This document shows positions 1 through 11,760 of a stretch of 64,000 nucleotides of DNA, piece by piece; the stretch's first letter is position 1; each line of letters starts with the position of its first letter. A model generated the notes under the pieces. That model ran no database searches. It saw only the letters and a list, made by a program, of their open reading frames with translations, and was not told the DNA's origin. The stretch comes from Apiosordaria backusii (lineage: Eukaryota > Ascomycota > Sordariomycetes > Sordariales > Lasiosphaeriaceae), in NCBI GenBank assembly GCA_030549205.1, contig JAUKTV010000008.1, positions 1,550,001 to 1,614,000 on the forward strand, written 5' to 3'. The position numbers were made by a program, and so were the translations under genes.

Positions 1-716
1 TCCATCGCCCTCATGAAAGCCATCCGCGCCTTATTAGCTCACAACCTCGACAACGCCCAGTCAGGTTTGGTGTCTCGCTCAGACGTCGACAACGAAACCT
101 ACCTCTTCCGCGCCGCCTGCTCCGAGCTCTCAGCCGAAGTCCGCAAGAACCGCCGCGTGGCCGACGAGCAGCTCCGCCAGCAGCGGACGCACCTCCAGCA
201 TGAAGTCGACATTCTCACTCAGAGACTCAACCAAGACCTTCTCACTCTGACCGATAGCGTAAGGGGCATGTTTAATGACAGGAGGATGGCGGTGAGGGAG
301 GAGCAAAAAGCTGTGGAGAGCAGGGTATGTACATTTCACCCCTTATCTATCCCTATCTATCCCTTTTTTCACCCTTCCCCCCCCTTCCCCCCCCCCCCCC
401 GGCGCAAATGAGTCCCTAACAGTGAGGGGGAAAAAAGATCCAACAAATAAACTACAAAATCTCCGTCATGCTCAACTCGGACGCCAAATCCGACATTGAA
501 GAAGTCCGCTGGGTGCTCATCCGGCGCTCCGTCCTCGGCATCGTCCTCATGGCCGTGCTCACGCTCGGCACACTCCGCTACGCGACGTTTGTCAACACCA
601 AGAGGAAAAAAGAAGCGGAGGAAAAAGCAAAAGAGGAAGCCGAGGTGAGGAGGAGCAACGGCATGAAGGACCACAGTCATGCTCCTGAGGCGGCGCAGAT
701 TTTGGCTGCTAGCTAG
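1..716 (+). CDS. Fmp32/MCUR1-like (DUF1640) mitochondrial coiled-coil protein, 5'-truncated
   Basis: The 3' part of a two-exon gene whose start lies before the window; base 1 is already in frame. Exon A ends at 324 and exon B runs 438-716. The intron (325-437) has a GTATGT donor, a CCTAAC branch-like element and an AAAAAG acceptor. The visible product has a long charged coiled coil (HEVDILTQRLNQDLL region), then the family hallmark LNSDAKSDIEEVRW, then one C-terminal membrane segment (about 20 hydrophobic residues, VLGIVLMAVLTLGTL) and a short basic/acidic tail. That order (mitochondrial leader, coiled coil, single C-terminal TM) is the DUF1640 architecture of yeast Fmp32 and animal CCDC90/MCUR1, which are inner-membrane proteins linked to complex IV assembly or calcium-uniporter regulation. 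Family assignment is strong; the exact role is inferred. The N-terminus and targeting peptide cannot be seen. Confidence 0.85.
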
Positions 717-1074
717 TTACGCCGCTGCCGGTGGTGGGCGAGGTGGTTGGAGGAGAGGATTACGGGTTGTCGTGATGGGTGTCATGAAGCATAGCGGAGC
801 GTAGCATCACCTCAACATTGCTCCGATAAGCAGTGGTCGAGCAAAGAGAAATTAGTAAAATAATAAAAAGTGAAACGCTAGAAGCTTAGCGGATGACCTT
901 CATCCGGTGGTGAGAAAATGCTTGTGGGAACTAATATATACTGTTGGCTCTATACGGTTTCAAACAAATAGGGGAATGAGAATTGGATGTTGAAAGAACT
1001 TGAAATGTAATCAACTCCAGAAATCACCGGTGTCATGTCTCTAGTATATATACCCCCTTTTCCCCACGCCGCGC
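717..1074. other. Convergent 3' intergenic region
   Basis: A 358-base gap between the stops of the Fmp32-like gene (+) and the HEATR5/Laa1 gene (-). It holds only AT-richer 3'-flank sequence. No ORF or RNA gene seen. Confidence 0.6.
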
Positions 1075-4000
1075 TCACCCCCCAAAATTCATCTTCAGCG
1101 CAATCGTCGGCCTCTCCTCCTCCTCCCCACCACCAACCTTCTTCTGCCCACCCCCCGCCGCCCTCCCGCTCTTGATAACCTCCTCCATAAACCCCTTCTG
1201 CTCCTCACTCATCCCCCCCACCACAGCCCTAAACGCGTTCTGGTCCGCGCTCGCCAACTCCAACAGCCTCGCCGACGTCTCCCTCGCAATTGCTCCATTA
1301 TCTTGAACATCATCCTCGCTTGCTGCCCTAGACAACAACATGGGTATCACCAACGCCATCGCTATCGGGCTGTGGTCTTTGGACAGTGTCCCGACATACT
1401 GACACAAAGCTTGAGCGACTAGCATTCTGGCATTCTCCGGGTCATCCCTGTTGGTGTCTGTGACGAAGGCGATGAGGCGAGGAAATAGGAAGCGAGTGAT
1501 GGTGAGGTCGGCGGTGGTCTTGTTGTTGCTGCCTGCGTGGAGGAGGAGGGAGCGGAGGCAGTTGGCTGCCATTTTTGCGGTCTAGATGATAACCATGTTA
1601 GTAATCATGACAAGAACACGACAGGAAAGATAAGAAGGGACATACCATTCGATCAGTCAAACAATCTACCACTTCCTCCAAAAACCTCGCCACAAGCGGT
1701 TCACTCCCCGGCAAGTGATTCTCACCCGCCGTAAACAGAATCGTCATGGCGAGCAAGCAATTCTTCACACACGCCAGACTGGCCGGAGTCTCTCTCTGCT
1801 GACCCTTGAGGTAGATTGACAAGAACCTCCTAAGACATCCCAGCAATTGAATATCTGTTGCCGAATGTTCTTCATCTTCATTTACCCTCCGTGACTGGGA
1901 CATGCTCGTGATAAACCGCTTCAGAGTGGGAAGTGATTGTGGCACAATCACCTCTTGGCAGGTAGGATTGGCAAGGATGGTCGCAAAGATGTGGATGATG
2001 CAGGCGTGAAGATCGGTTTTGATGACCGCGGGGAACACCTCAGCAGCATCGACCAGAGCATTCAATGCCGTCTTGATGAGCAGCACCGCCTCTTCAGTCA
2101 TCTGGTGTCGCATCGGCTGCGGTGTCTCGCTCAATCCAGGCAGCAAACCCGACAAAACCAGGACGATAATCCGTGTAAGCTCAAACAGCTGCTCAATATC
2201 CTCCGACAGCTCCCCATTGTCAGCCTCGTCCTTCTTTCTCGCTGCTGGATGGGCAACACAGAGAGCCCTCGCAATCTCGACAATCACCCCCTGGACATCA
2301 AGTTCCTCAGTGAGAACAAGCCTATCCAGGAGATCCATCGTCTCAGAGAAGATAGCATCCCTGTAAATTGCGTGGCCAGAGACGCTCGGATGCAGAATCT
2401 TCTTCAGCGCCTTCAGGATAGCAAGGGTTTGCTCCTGCGTCGCTAGTGATTCGCTCTGCCCCGGCTTGGTCGCCAGCGCCTCAAACGCAACACCGAAGAG
2501 CACAAAGAAAAAGGCCAGGGGCTCATCCCGATAGTTGATATCAGCACCCTTGGACCCTCCGCCATTCGTGCCGTTGGGGGCCGTAACCTCCTTTCCGTCC
2601 AGAGCATCAAAGACAAACTCGCTGTCCTGCTCGATAAGACTGGCAATGGCATCCACTAGTTTCAGCCAGGAGTCTTGATAGAACTTGAGCTGCGTCTCTC
2701 GATTCAGCGCAGCGTAGACGGTATCTAAGCTGCCCGAAAGCGAGGGAGGTCCAAGAGTCATGGAGATATCCGGTTCGAAGCGCAGTCTGGCGAACTCGCG
2801 AAGTGACTCCAACCAGAGAGGTGTGAGCGTGCCAATATGTGGCTTGAGAACGTCAAGGAGATATTTCTGTTCAGAGCTGGCAACTTGAAGCTCAGCCCAG
2901 GCGCCAAACACCGACATCTTGACCATGACCCGGGCGTTTGAGCTGAGGCCCTTGAGATCGCCAATTCCTGCATTTTCGTCTTCCGTGGCAAAATTCTCCA
3001 GCGAGCTAACCAGTGTCTTGAGAATCCTGCCCATTCGGTCCACGTCTGTAACAATGCCCGTCGAGATAAACCCGGCGCAGACATCCACAGCCTCGGACGC
3101 CAATTCAGGAGATGAGTCGGCCGCAAAGGCAGGTGTCAGCGCTGAGCTGATCTGGGCTTGATACTGCTCTAGCAGCATCGCCTCCTCAAAGTCAGGATCC
3201 GGCGTCTTGCCGAACATCTTCAGCACAGCTCCAATGATCTTCAGACCCCAAATCCGTTGCTCCACCACTCCAGATGTAGACGCCGAAAAGGCCATGCGCA
3301 CTACATCTGCAATCTTACTCTGGAGTGCCGCATAAGCCTCGGATTCTCCATGAGAAGCAACCTCTTTGGTGACAATGTTAAAGATATCATGCAAGCAGTC
3401 CATCGCAAACGTGCTAACCTGCCATCTCAGGGGCTCAACATCCGATCCACTCGGCGTAGCCGTATCGTCCTTGGTAGCACCCGCAGCGAACCCAGCAACC
3501 TCTTCATCCTGCAGCTCAAGCCCACCATTCGACTTCTTCGTCGTAGCCGTCGCCCTGACAGCCTCCTTCGGCCTCGTCATCTTGAGCACATGCTGAAACC
3601 TCGCCAACCAAGCCGTCGTATTCGGCACACAAGTCTGCCTCATCCAGTTCCGAATCGTATTCCTCATCCCCTCATGCCCCGGATCCTCATCCAGCACCAA
3701 CCACAACTGATCCTCAAACCCCTTCTCCGCCGCCTCAATAACATCATACGGGTTCCTCTTCATCAAATTATGCAGCCCATCCACCGCCACATCCCTCAAC
3801 CCGGCCTCCCCCATCACCAAATACCTCTGCAACGTCTTCACATACTCTTTAAAATCCACATACCCCGGCGCATACAGCGTCAAATGCTCCAAGCAAACCA
3901 AACTCGCCCTCTGCACCTCCAAATCCTCCTCCTTTTGAAAAAACCCCACCAGCGTCAAAATCAACCCCCTGCTCTTCGTCGAATCCTGCAGATCCGGCCC

Positions 4001-7000
4001 CAACACATTAATCAAGCTGTCCACCCCCCTCGCAATCGCCGCCGTAGTCGAGTGCTCCACCTCCAAGTTCATACTCGCCGGCAAGCCCGTCTCGCTGTTG
4101 TGCGTCTCGCTGTAATACAAATTCGCCAGCACCCCCAGCGTGGCCGACACGTAATTCGCAAAACCCAGCCCCGCCGCATCACTCACCCTCGCCATCGCCT
4201 CCAGCGCCCAGTAATGCACCGTCGGGTGCGGGTCATTACACAGACTCATCAGGATATTCAAAATAGTCTTCAAGTGATACCCCGCCGCCATGCTCCCAAT
4301 CTTGGCTTGTATACACCCCAACGCCATCGCGCATCCCGCCCTCGCACTCGGCTCCCGGTTCACCACAATCGTGTCCACCAAAAACTTGATCTCGTGATTC
4401 GTAAAGGCATTCCCACACGTTGAACACAGCCTCGCCACCGCCTCGTAAGCAATAGCTCTCACGTATTGATCCCGATCAATGACAAAATCCCTGAGCAGCT
4501 CCTGAATCAACTTTTCCACCGCGGGGTTCGTCACATTCCCACTCGGTGACTTCGTCTCCCTAACCGCCACCCGAAGAACCTCCAACAGCGAAACGGCCAC
4601 ATTCACCGTAATCGCCGCCTTCCTCCCCGGGTCTCTTTGCAAACTCCCCGCTGCAATAAAAGTAGTCACCTGCTCCAGCACGCTCTCCTGTACTTTACTC
4701 GGTGTCAACGGGAAAACAAAAGCAAAAAGCTGGATAGCCATATTGACCACCTCTGTAGCAGCAGGGTCAGGCAGACCCGGCCCTTCTCTGTTCCCGATAT
4801 AAAGCAGCGAAGCATCGTGCTCAAGAGTCCCACAAATAGGCGACAGCAGCAGCCTTTCAATCTCCTCTTCTGGCCCTTGCTGACCCGATGAAGTCCGGTC
4901 TTCGGTGTTTTCATGCTGTCCCGGAAGAGGTCTGATATCAAATCCCCTGACTGCACCAGTGACCCCAAACCCAGAGTTATCACCGATATCCCAGATACTC
5001 TCAAAGTTTCCGGCAGAGTTGGCGATTGATGCGCTAAGAGAGCTAGGGGTGTAGTTATCGGGATCCGCAAAGAGGGAAATGGCCAAAGTGAGGAGGTTGG
5101 ACTGCAGCAGAGCCTCGGTGCCGCCTGCTGGGCTGATGTTGACTAGTTTTGTGTAGCACTGCAACACTCTCCGCTGTACCATGATCTCTAAGTCTTGAAG
5201 CTGAAGGGAAGGGAAGAGTCTCTCGCTGATTTCTTCGGTTGTTTTCTTTGATGGTAATGTTCTGAGGAAAGCGGTGGTACTCTGAAGCATGGTGGCAATC
5301 CGCTTGGAGACATCAACGGTAAGTAACCGGCTGTTGAATTCAAGGAAAGCGAGGATAGACCCAAGCGCGCATTCTCGAACATGTGTGAGGAATGAAGCGT
5401 TGAGGTAGTTTCTGTGAATAGAGCTATCCTTTGACAGGACTTTTGGCAAGGCATTCTTCCACAGAAGAAGCAGTTGAGATAGATGAATCTTGACAAAGTT
5501 GGGCCCCAGGGACATCAGACCTCCGATGAGTGTCCAGGCAACTTGGATTTGTGTGCTTGCTACCCGCAACTCGGAGGTACCGCTTGATTTGAGGAGATTT
5601 GTAGCCATGGTCAGCACCCGACTGTTGACATCAACCGACCCGTACAGGGGGCGCTGAGGACTTGCACTGAGACCTGCCGAGAGACCATGGGCAAAACCGA
5701 TGCAGCGACGAGGTGAGTTCCGCCCGGTGCCGAGCAGTCCCAACTCTCTACCGAGACTGTTCATGCACACCGAGAGACAGTGCAAGAGTTGCTGGGGGCA
5801 TGCCAATACGAACGTCTTCAGACATGCCGAGGCGTAGACTTGAACGGTATAGCTTGGATGTTGCAAGACTTGAAGCAGGCCATCACGGCATGCCTCCGCA
5901 AAAGCATTCGAGGCTGAGCCCAAGGTGTTGATCAGAGATGATAGAGCGCTCAACGCAACAATCAGTGTCTGCTTCGTAGGCTCAGGTCTTTCTTTGACCA
6001 CCTCGGGGTAATTCTTGAGAATGTGGTTGATGATGGACTTGGCAGCGCTGATTTGCCCAGACTCGCCCAGGATCTTCTTCCCGACAATGTTGTGAAGTAT
6101 AACCTCGATCATCCGTCGTGAAATCAACAGCCGATAGCGATAGTTGAAGATATTGCTGTGACCCAGAATCTCGGTGGTCAAATTCTCCAAGATTTTGATA
6201 TAGTTCGTTTCCACCGTCTTTTCACCCAGTTTCTGAAGCATGTTTCCATAGCATATCGCAATGGCCGCTCTAGCCTTGTTGCTAGTTGACATGCGAACAT
6301 ATTCAGTTGTCAACATCTTGAACATGTCAATCAGAGACAGAGCCAGCACCTGTGACTTTCTCGAGGTTGGCGCAGGACTTTCCGGTCTGGAGGGAATGAT
6401 ATCGTCCTCATCTTGCAGAGCTCCAGGTTGCATTGACTGCCTCTTGACAGCTTTTGACTTGGACCTCTTCAGTATCACCAGGGGTGCCTCCCCGATAGCA
6501 GCTGGCGAGTAGCCACTGACAAGGGCTTCCGCAAAGCAATCGGCGGCGGCAGATCGTACGTGAGACGAGGCCGAGTCCCAGACCTTGAAGATGCAGGATC
6601 GAAGCTTGTCGAAGTCGGTTGAATTCTGAAAGTAGGGTGTGTGCTGCACGAGCGAGCGCATGCAACGGCAGGCCGAGATGATCACAAGCGACCCCTTGTC
6701 GCTCGTCGCATAACTCCTACCCTGCTTCCAAATATCCCTGGCGATACTCTCGTCCAAACTACCTCCCAACATCTTTGCCACTTTGCCAAGTGCTGTAAAT
6801 ATTGCTGCGCGTAGCCCAGCATTGCCTGAAGATGCCTTCAAGAATTTAAGCAAGGCCGAGCACACCAGCTGGTGCAGACCTATTGCGCTGTCTCCTGCTG
6901 CAGCATAGATATCACCCAGACATGTCACGGCGGCGTGTCTCGTTCGGCTCTCGCTTTCGACTTTTGACTTTCCCCCAGAGATTATCCCAACAAGCTCGTT

Positions 7001-7354
7001 GACCGTCTCGAACAAGAGCTTCCTGTCTCCCAGACCAAATATGTGTGCCAGACATTTCCCCAACGTGTTACGTATGACCCGGCTCGGTGACGGAGCGGCG
7101 AGGTTTATGATTTTGAAAATCTCCTTCTTGAGGTAGACCTGCTGAGCAGTGCAATCGTCTGGTGGGAGGGCGAGGACATGTTTGCTGAGGGCGGCGACGA
7201 AGTTCAAGACGAGGAGTTCCTGCTGCTCGGAGGAGAGGCCCTGGAGCTTGCCAGCGTCGAATTCAGGGTTGGAGCTCGCCGCAGCTGCTGCCGAAGTGCG
7301 GGGGGTGCCGCCATTTGCGTGGGCTGGCTCGTCTGTGGCCACCGTTGAGGCCAT
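1075..7354 (-). CDS. LAA1: HEATR5/Laa1-family giant HEAT-repeat protein
   Basis: A gene of two exons: 7354-1646 (1,903 codons) and 1581-1075, joined over a 64-nt intron (1582-1645; GTATGTCC donor, TTACTAAC branch, ATCTAG acceptor). The predicted 2,071-residue protein matches the usual ~2,000-residue size of this family. It is almost entirely alpha-helical repeat sequence (many HEAT-like units with Leu/Ala periodicity). Conserved mid-protein blocks include VHYWALEAMARVSDAAGLGF and NTIRNWMRQTCVPNT, typical of HEATR5 proteins. Yeast Laa1 and human HEATR5B bind the AP-1 clathrin adaptor and support trans-Golgi/endosome traffic. The N-terminal ~40 residues are low-complexity Ala/Ser/Thr. The ATG at 7354 is the first in the open frame. 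It shares a 430-bp divergent promoter region with the TACO1-like gene. Function is by family, not shown here. Confidence 0.9.
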
Positions 7355-7784
7355 CTGAACTATCGTGATTAAGGTGTTTGGGGTTGACGAAAGGCAGCAG
7401 ATGCCCTTTTGCGAGAAGAGATGTTCTCAACTTTGGACAGGAGGTCTCAGGTTGTCAGGGGCACACAGTGACCGCACACAATACCCTTGTAGTGGATCTC
7501 TAGCGGTGGGGGGGGAAGCCAATTGAAACCCAAGAAATCCATGAGGGGCCGCCGAGCTGCCCCACCGGGCACTCCCGCGCCGGCAGGCAGCGCGCTAAGA
7601 TTTTGAGAACGGTTCCCCGGTTGGAGCTCTGCTATCATTTGCGAACCTTGAAGACCGAACGCATACATTAGAGAAACCGAGGGATTGGGGGCTGTGAGAG
7701 CTGACTATCTTTCGGATAATGTGTTTCTAGATACCTTCTTTTCTATCTCTTTCTATTTTCACAGTTCTAGCCATCTCAACCACA
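7355..7784. promoter_or_regulatory. Divergent promoter region, LAA1 / TACO1-like
   Basis: A 430-base stretch between the divergent start codons of the HEATR5/Laa1 gene (-) and the YebC/TACO1 gene (+). It must hold both promoters. It has a pyrimidine-rich stretch just before the + strand start (7730-7775), common ahead of fungal start sites. No clear TATA box was identified. Confidence 0.5.
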
Positions 7785-8744
7785 ATGGCCTCCCTCTTCC
7801 GAGCTCTCACCCCCCTAACCCGGCCCGCCGCAACCAAGACCTCCCCCTCCATATGCGCCTCCTGTCGCACTCTCACCACCACCCCTTTCCTGTCCGCCGG
7901 CCACAACAAATGGAGCAAAATCCGCCACGACAAAGCCATCAACGACCGCAAAAGAATGCAAACCATCCTCTTCTACACCCAGCAGATAACTGTCTCTTGC
8001 AAATGTGCGTCTCACTATCATCACCCTACCTGAAAACCGCTCCGCCCGTCTTACTCTCCCCATGAAGTATACGGCCCCGACCCAGCCTACAACCCCAACC
8101 TCTCCAACATCATCTCCCTCTCCAAAAAAGCCGGCGTCCCCAAGGAAAAAATCGAAACCGCCCTCGCCCGCGGCCAAGGCAAATCCACCACCGGCGCCAC
8201 CCTCGAGCCCCTCACCTTCGAAGCCGTCGTGCCCCCCTCGATAGCCCTCATCATCGAAGCCGAAACCGAGTCCAAGCTCCGCTGCCTCCAAAACCTCAAC
8301 CTCCGCGTCAAGAAGATCTCCGGCGCGTCCTCCTCCTCCAAATTCTTCTTTAGCCGTCTCGGCCGCGTAGTCTTTGAAAAAGATACCGAAAAGGGGATCG
8401 ACATCGATCAAATCATGGACGAGGCCATAGAGGCCGGCGCGGAAGATCTCGAGAATGACTCGGAAGGAAATATTGTCGTCTGGACTCAACCCCCGGACAC
8501 GGCGTACGTAGCCAAGACGATCGGGACAAGGTTTGACTTGAAGGCGCTGAGTGCCGGGATCGTGTGGACGCCGAATGAGGACACCAAGGCGAGGTTGGAC
8601 AGCGGGATACAGCATGAAAAGTTTGCCGAGATGCTGGAGCAGATGAGGGAGGATGGGGATGTGCAGGCGATTTATAGCAATGTGACGAGGGGGGAGATGA
8701 GCGATGAGGAGTGGGTGAAGATTGAGGAGTGCCTTAGCCGATAG
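7785..8744 (+). CDS. TACO1/YebC-family mitochondrial translational activator
   Basis: Two exons, 7785-8004 and 8068-8744, giving 298 residues. The 63-nt intron has a slightly unusual GTGCGT donor and an ATGAAG acceptor; splicing restores the KLYGPDPAYNPNL block needed by the family. Residues 1-38 are a Ser/Thr/Arg-rich mitochondrial presequence. The YebC core starts at GHNKWSKIRHDK (39-50) and continues with SKKAGVPKEKIETALARG and a C-terminal domain around GIVWTPNED. Human TACO1 and yeast Dpc29 are mitochondrial YebC proteins that assist translation, notably of cytochrome oxidase subunit 1; this one is inferred to do likewise. Codons are C-ending in the first half and turn G-ending in the last ~80 codons, a pattern seen in several genes of this window. 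Confidence 0.9.
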
Positions 8745-8787
8745 CTCCCCTGCCCTCCCCTCCTCTCGAGTGTATATAGACTGTATT

Positions 8788-9366
8788 TTACATAGAAAAT
8801 GTACAACACAACCTACCTGCCCTCATCATACCCCCCCCCCCCACCCCGGCGCCCCCCCCTTCGTTCCCTAAACCAAACAGAATAGAGATATTTTCATTTT
8901 CCCAAACGCCAAGTATCGTGCAAAAGTGTTTCATACACATATCGTATCCCATGCCCTCCCCTCGGTTCTCCTCCCATGGATCCCAGTCACCTCTGTTCCC
9001 CCTGGCGCTGATATCTATTCTGTCGCTGTTGTTACTCCTGCTGGTCCCTCGACTGCTGCCCCCCTGCTCAGCCAACCTCTTATCCCTCAAATATAACCTC
9101 CTCGCCCTCAGCCTCTGCAGCTCAGCGTCAATCTCGTCCCTTTCCAACGGGATCTTGTTTGCGTTTTCCGCCTTGGGCCAAAACTCGGGGACGCTGAACC
9201 GCGAGTCGAGGTTGGTGCCGAAGTAGTACATGATTCCGATCGGGAACATGACGTACATGCCGAACTGTTTGTTCTCTTCCACATCAGTACTCATTTTCCA
9301 TCATCAGGGTAGGGAGAGGGAGGGGTCAGGTCAGACCTTGAAGACTTCGAGGTTTAGGCCGCCCAT
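8788..9366 (-). CDS. PET100: Pet100-type cytochrome c oxidase assembly factor
   Basis: Exon 1 is only ten codons (9366-9337, MGGLNLEVFK); exon 2 begins at 9264 with FGMYVMFPIGIMYYFGTNLD. The 72-nt intron (9265-9336) has a non-canonical GTCTGA donor, a TACTGAT branch and an AAACAG acceptor. I chose this over the local ATG at 9294 because fungal Pet100 proteins begin with the NLEVFK-FGMYV block. The product has one N-terminal membrane segment (about residues 12-26), then RFSVPEFWP and a basic Arg/Leu helix. Pet100 sits in the mitochondrial inner membrane and joins a late cytochrome oxidase assembly intermediate. The last ~50 residues (after about 8950) are glycine/methionine-rich and run through a poly-C/G tract. 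They may be wrong through a missed intron or an indel; without that, 168 residues is long for the family. Confidence 0.8.
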
Positions 9367-9905
9367 CTTGGTGTATTCTTTGCCCCAATCTCTTGGGGAC
9401 CGAGTGTGATTTGGATGAAAGGGTGCAACTGTGATCTGGTGGTGGTATGTGGCGGTGATGATGACGATAATATCAAATCGTCCGTGCAGCTTTGCTCGTT
9501 CGTTCGACTCAAATTCTGGAACGTCTTCCGATTCTCTCAGCAACGCGCGCTCGATCGTCAAAATGTGGGGTGCAACGCCCTGCCATAGTGAGGGTCAAAG
9601 CTTCCTGCAAAGCATCCGATTGCCAAGCAGCGAAACCCCTGGCTTGCCTGCCACCAAGAAAACCATCAGGGTGCCCCGTTTACACCCCGCCAGCACCACA
9701 ACCAAAAATTGATGCTATTCACAGACCTCCCAGGACAGCAAATCCAGTCAAGTAATGGCCAAAATAGGCAGTCACATATCCATTAGATTTGATATCGTAT
9801 CATATCATCAACAACAAAAAAAACGCTCAAAAAACAGCAAAATTCCTCCCATACCGAACCATTAAATCCCCCCCCCCCCCCCTCCCCCCGGGCGCCCGCC
9901 TATAT
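9367..9905. other. Intergenic: PET100 upstream region and SMP3 3' flank
   Basis: A 539-base stretch that holds the promoter side of the Pet100 gene and the 3' flank of the GPI mannosyltransferase gene, both on the minus strand. A poly-C tract at about 9868-9885 lies just past the SMP3 stop. Short ORFs here overlap each other in several frames and show no family. Confidence 0.5.
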
Positions 9906-11760
9906 TCATAAACGCCTCGCCCTCTTATCACAAGTCCTCGTAACCCTCCAAATCCCCAACCCCCTCCTCCCCACCACCCTCTCCAGCGTATTCCAAACCC
10001 CATCCTCCCCAAAGTCCAAATCGTCCAGATTCAAATGCCTCCTGTACCTCCACACCTCCCTAAACCGCAGCCCATCGTGCCCCTTGTTCTCCAGGTACCC
10101 ATCCAGCCAAGTCGCACTCAGCGGCGCGATCAAATACGTCCCGTTCTTCTCCTTGAGGTACTCGTTATTCCTCCTGTCTGCCGGGGCGTCGCACGTGGCC
10201 ATCTCTTCCAGCTGTGTCAGCAGTTTATTTCCCTCCAAGCCCATCACGTCCTTTGTTGTGAGCACTTCGTTCTTGCCGTTTAATAGCCAGATTGGGGGGG
10301 AGTACGTCTTCCACCAGACGGCCTGGGTGGCGTCGGGTTGTTTAGATAAAAAGACTTGGGCGGGGATAACACCGCCTTGGTGGTAAGTTCCCATTAGGGT
10401 ACCGAAGATGAAGTTGAAGATGATCCATGAGGCGGTCCAGATACGGGTGAGTTTCTCGTTTTTGGGGAGGCGGACCGAGGAGAGGATGAGTGGGACGGTG
10501 GGAAGGAGGAAGCGGGCTTCTTGGTGTTTGGAGATGGAGAGGACTACGATGCCGGAGATGGCCGAGTAGAGACGGAGGGAGAGCTGGGGGCGGGTGAAGA
10601 GTAACAGTGCGCCGGGGCCAAGGAGCTGTGGGAGGTTGACCAGGATGTGCTGGTACCATGGGTGAAGGCCGTGCTTGGCCAGGTTCTCGGGGTCGAGGTT
10701 GTAGATGAGGTTGTTGAGTGGGGTGAGCACTGGGTTGTAAATGAGATCTGACCAAGTGATCGAGTGCGGGGTGTAGAATGCCGTGTCGAGCGCGATGGCA
10801 AGGCCGGTCGTGAAGAGTCCAGCTGTCAGTATCGCGAGGAAAGAGAGAGGGCTGGCTGGTGTCAGTGATAGTCCTAAACAAGAAGAGAAGAATGCCTGTA
10901 CTTTTTGAAGTAATAAGGTAAGAGCCGGAGCCCGGGTATCAATAAAAACGCTGGGAATGTAATTCGATTAAACACGCCGAAAACGGCAACGATTCCAAGA
11001 ACCGTGGACGCAAGAACGGTGCTTTCCTGCTGTTCACCCCAGTCAGCATCCCTACTCTCTCGATATCGGCGGGGCATTCGTACTGGGCTCGACACGATGC
11101 GCTCGATGAGTACCAAACACCAGGCCACAACTAGCGACTCGATCGAATTCGAAAAAGTATGGGTTTGATATGTCCAAGTCACGTAGGAAGACGCGACCAA
11201 GAGAACGGCAAGTCGTCTATGCCGAGGCGACCGGATCAACTCGTAGATTGCCCAATCCTCCAAGACAAACCCCACCACGAACATCAGGACCCGCAATGTC
11301 CAAAAGACGGCGATGGGGGGTATCTCGCCATCATGGCCGTTTCCAATCCATAGCCACCGCAAAAGCAGCATCGGTAGCCCGTAGACGGGCCATAGTGGGA
11401 AGACGCTTCGAATCGGGTTCTCGCTCGTAAACTCCCAGGTATGCCGGACTGGGTATTTGAAGATTTGCCCTGTTAGGTAGCCATGTTAAAACCCTATCTA
11501 ACACTAGTCCAACGGTTGTCTTTTGTCAAGATCGACGTCCGTTGTGACGACCCGCACTCGCGCATTGCGATCCCGCGCTCAGAATGCGCTGCGACGAGGC
11601 TGGCTGGCCCAGCAGTTCTCCTCCAGGGAAAAAAAAAGATATGTGACGTACCAGCGATAACTTCGGGGCCCTGAAAGTTCTCGTCGGGGTGTAGATAGCT
11701 CGGTGATAGAGCAAACCAGAGCCGGACGAGGACCAAAAAGAGATATGTTCTCCGCCACAT
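9906..11760 (-). CDS. SMP3: GPI mannosyltransferase 4 (Smp3/PIG-Z)
   Basis: Three exons: 11760-11652, 11469-10902 and 10851-9906; 540 residues, the usual size. Intron 1 (182 nt) is GTACGT...CTAACAG. Intron 2 is a minimal 50 nt (10852-10901), GTACAG donor, CACTGAC branch, GCCAG acceptor; only this acceptor keeps the frame into PLSFLAIL. The N-terminus has a hydrophobic segment followed by HPDENFQGPE (His24-Glu27), the lumenal GT-C/GT22 acidic motif, then TWEFTSENPIRS and FPLWPVYGLP blocks. At least eight hydrophobic segments follow. The enzyme is an ER membrane mannosyltransferase using dolichol-phosphate mannose to add the fourth mannose to the GPI precursor, required before ethanolamine-phosphate transfer in fungi. 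Coding-strand composition turns G-rich in the last 200 bases. Assignment is firm. Confidence 0.9.

Noticed and set aside
3257..4423. 388-codon plus-strand frame inside the HEATR5/Laa1 gene
   Set aside because: Arg/His/Pro-rich antisense shadow of a well-supported coding exon.
9265..9294. Local ATG at 9294 as the Pet100 start
   Set aside because: It lies inside the intron implied by the conserved MGG-NLEVFK first exon.
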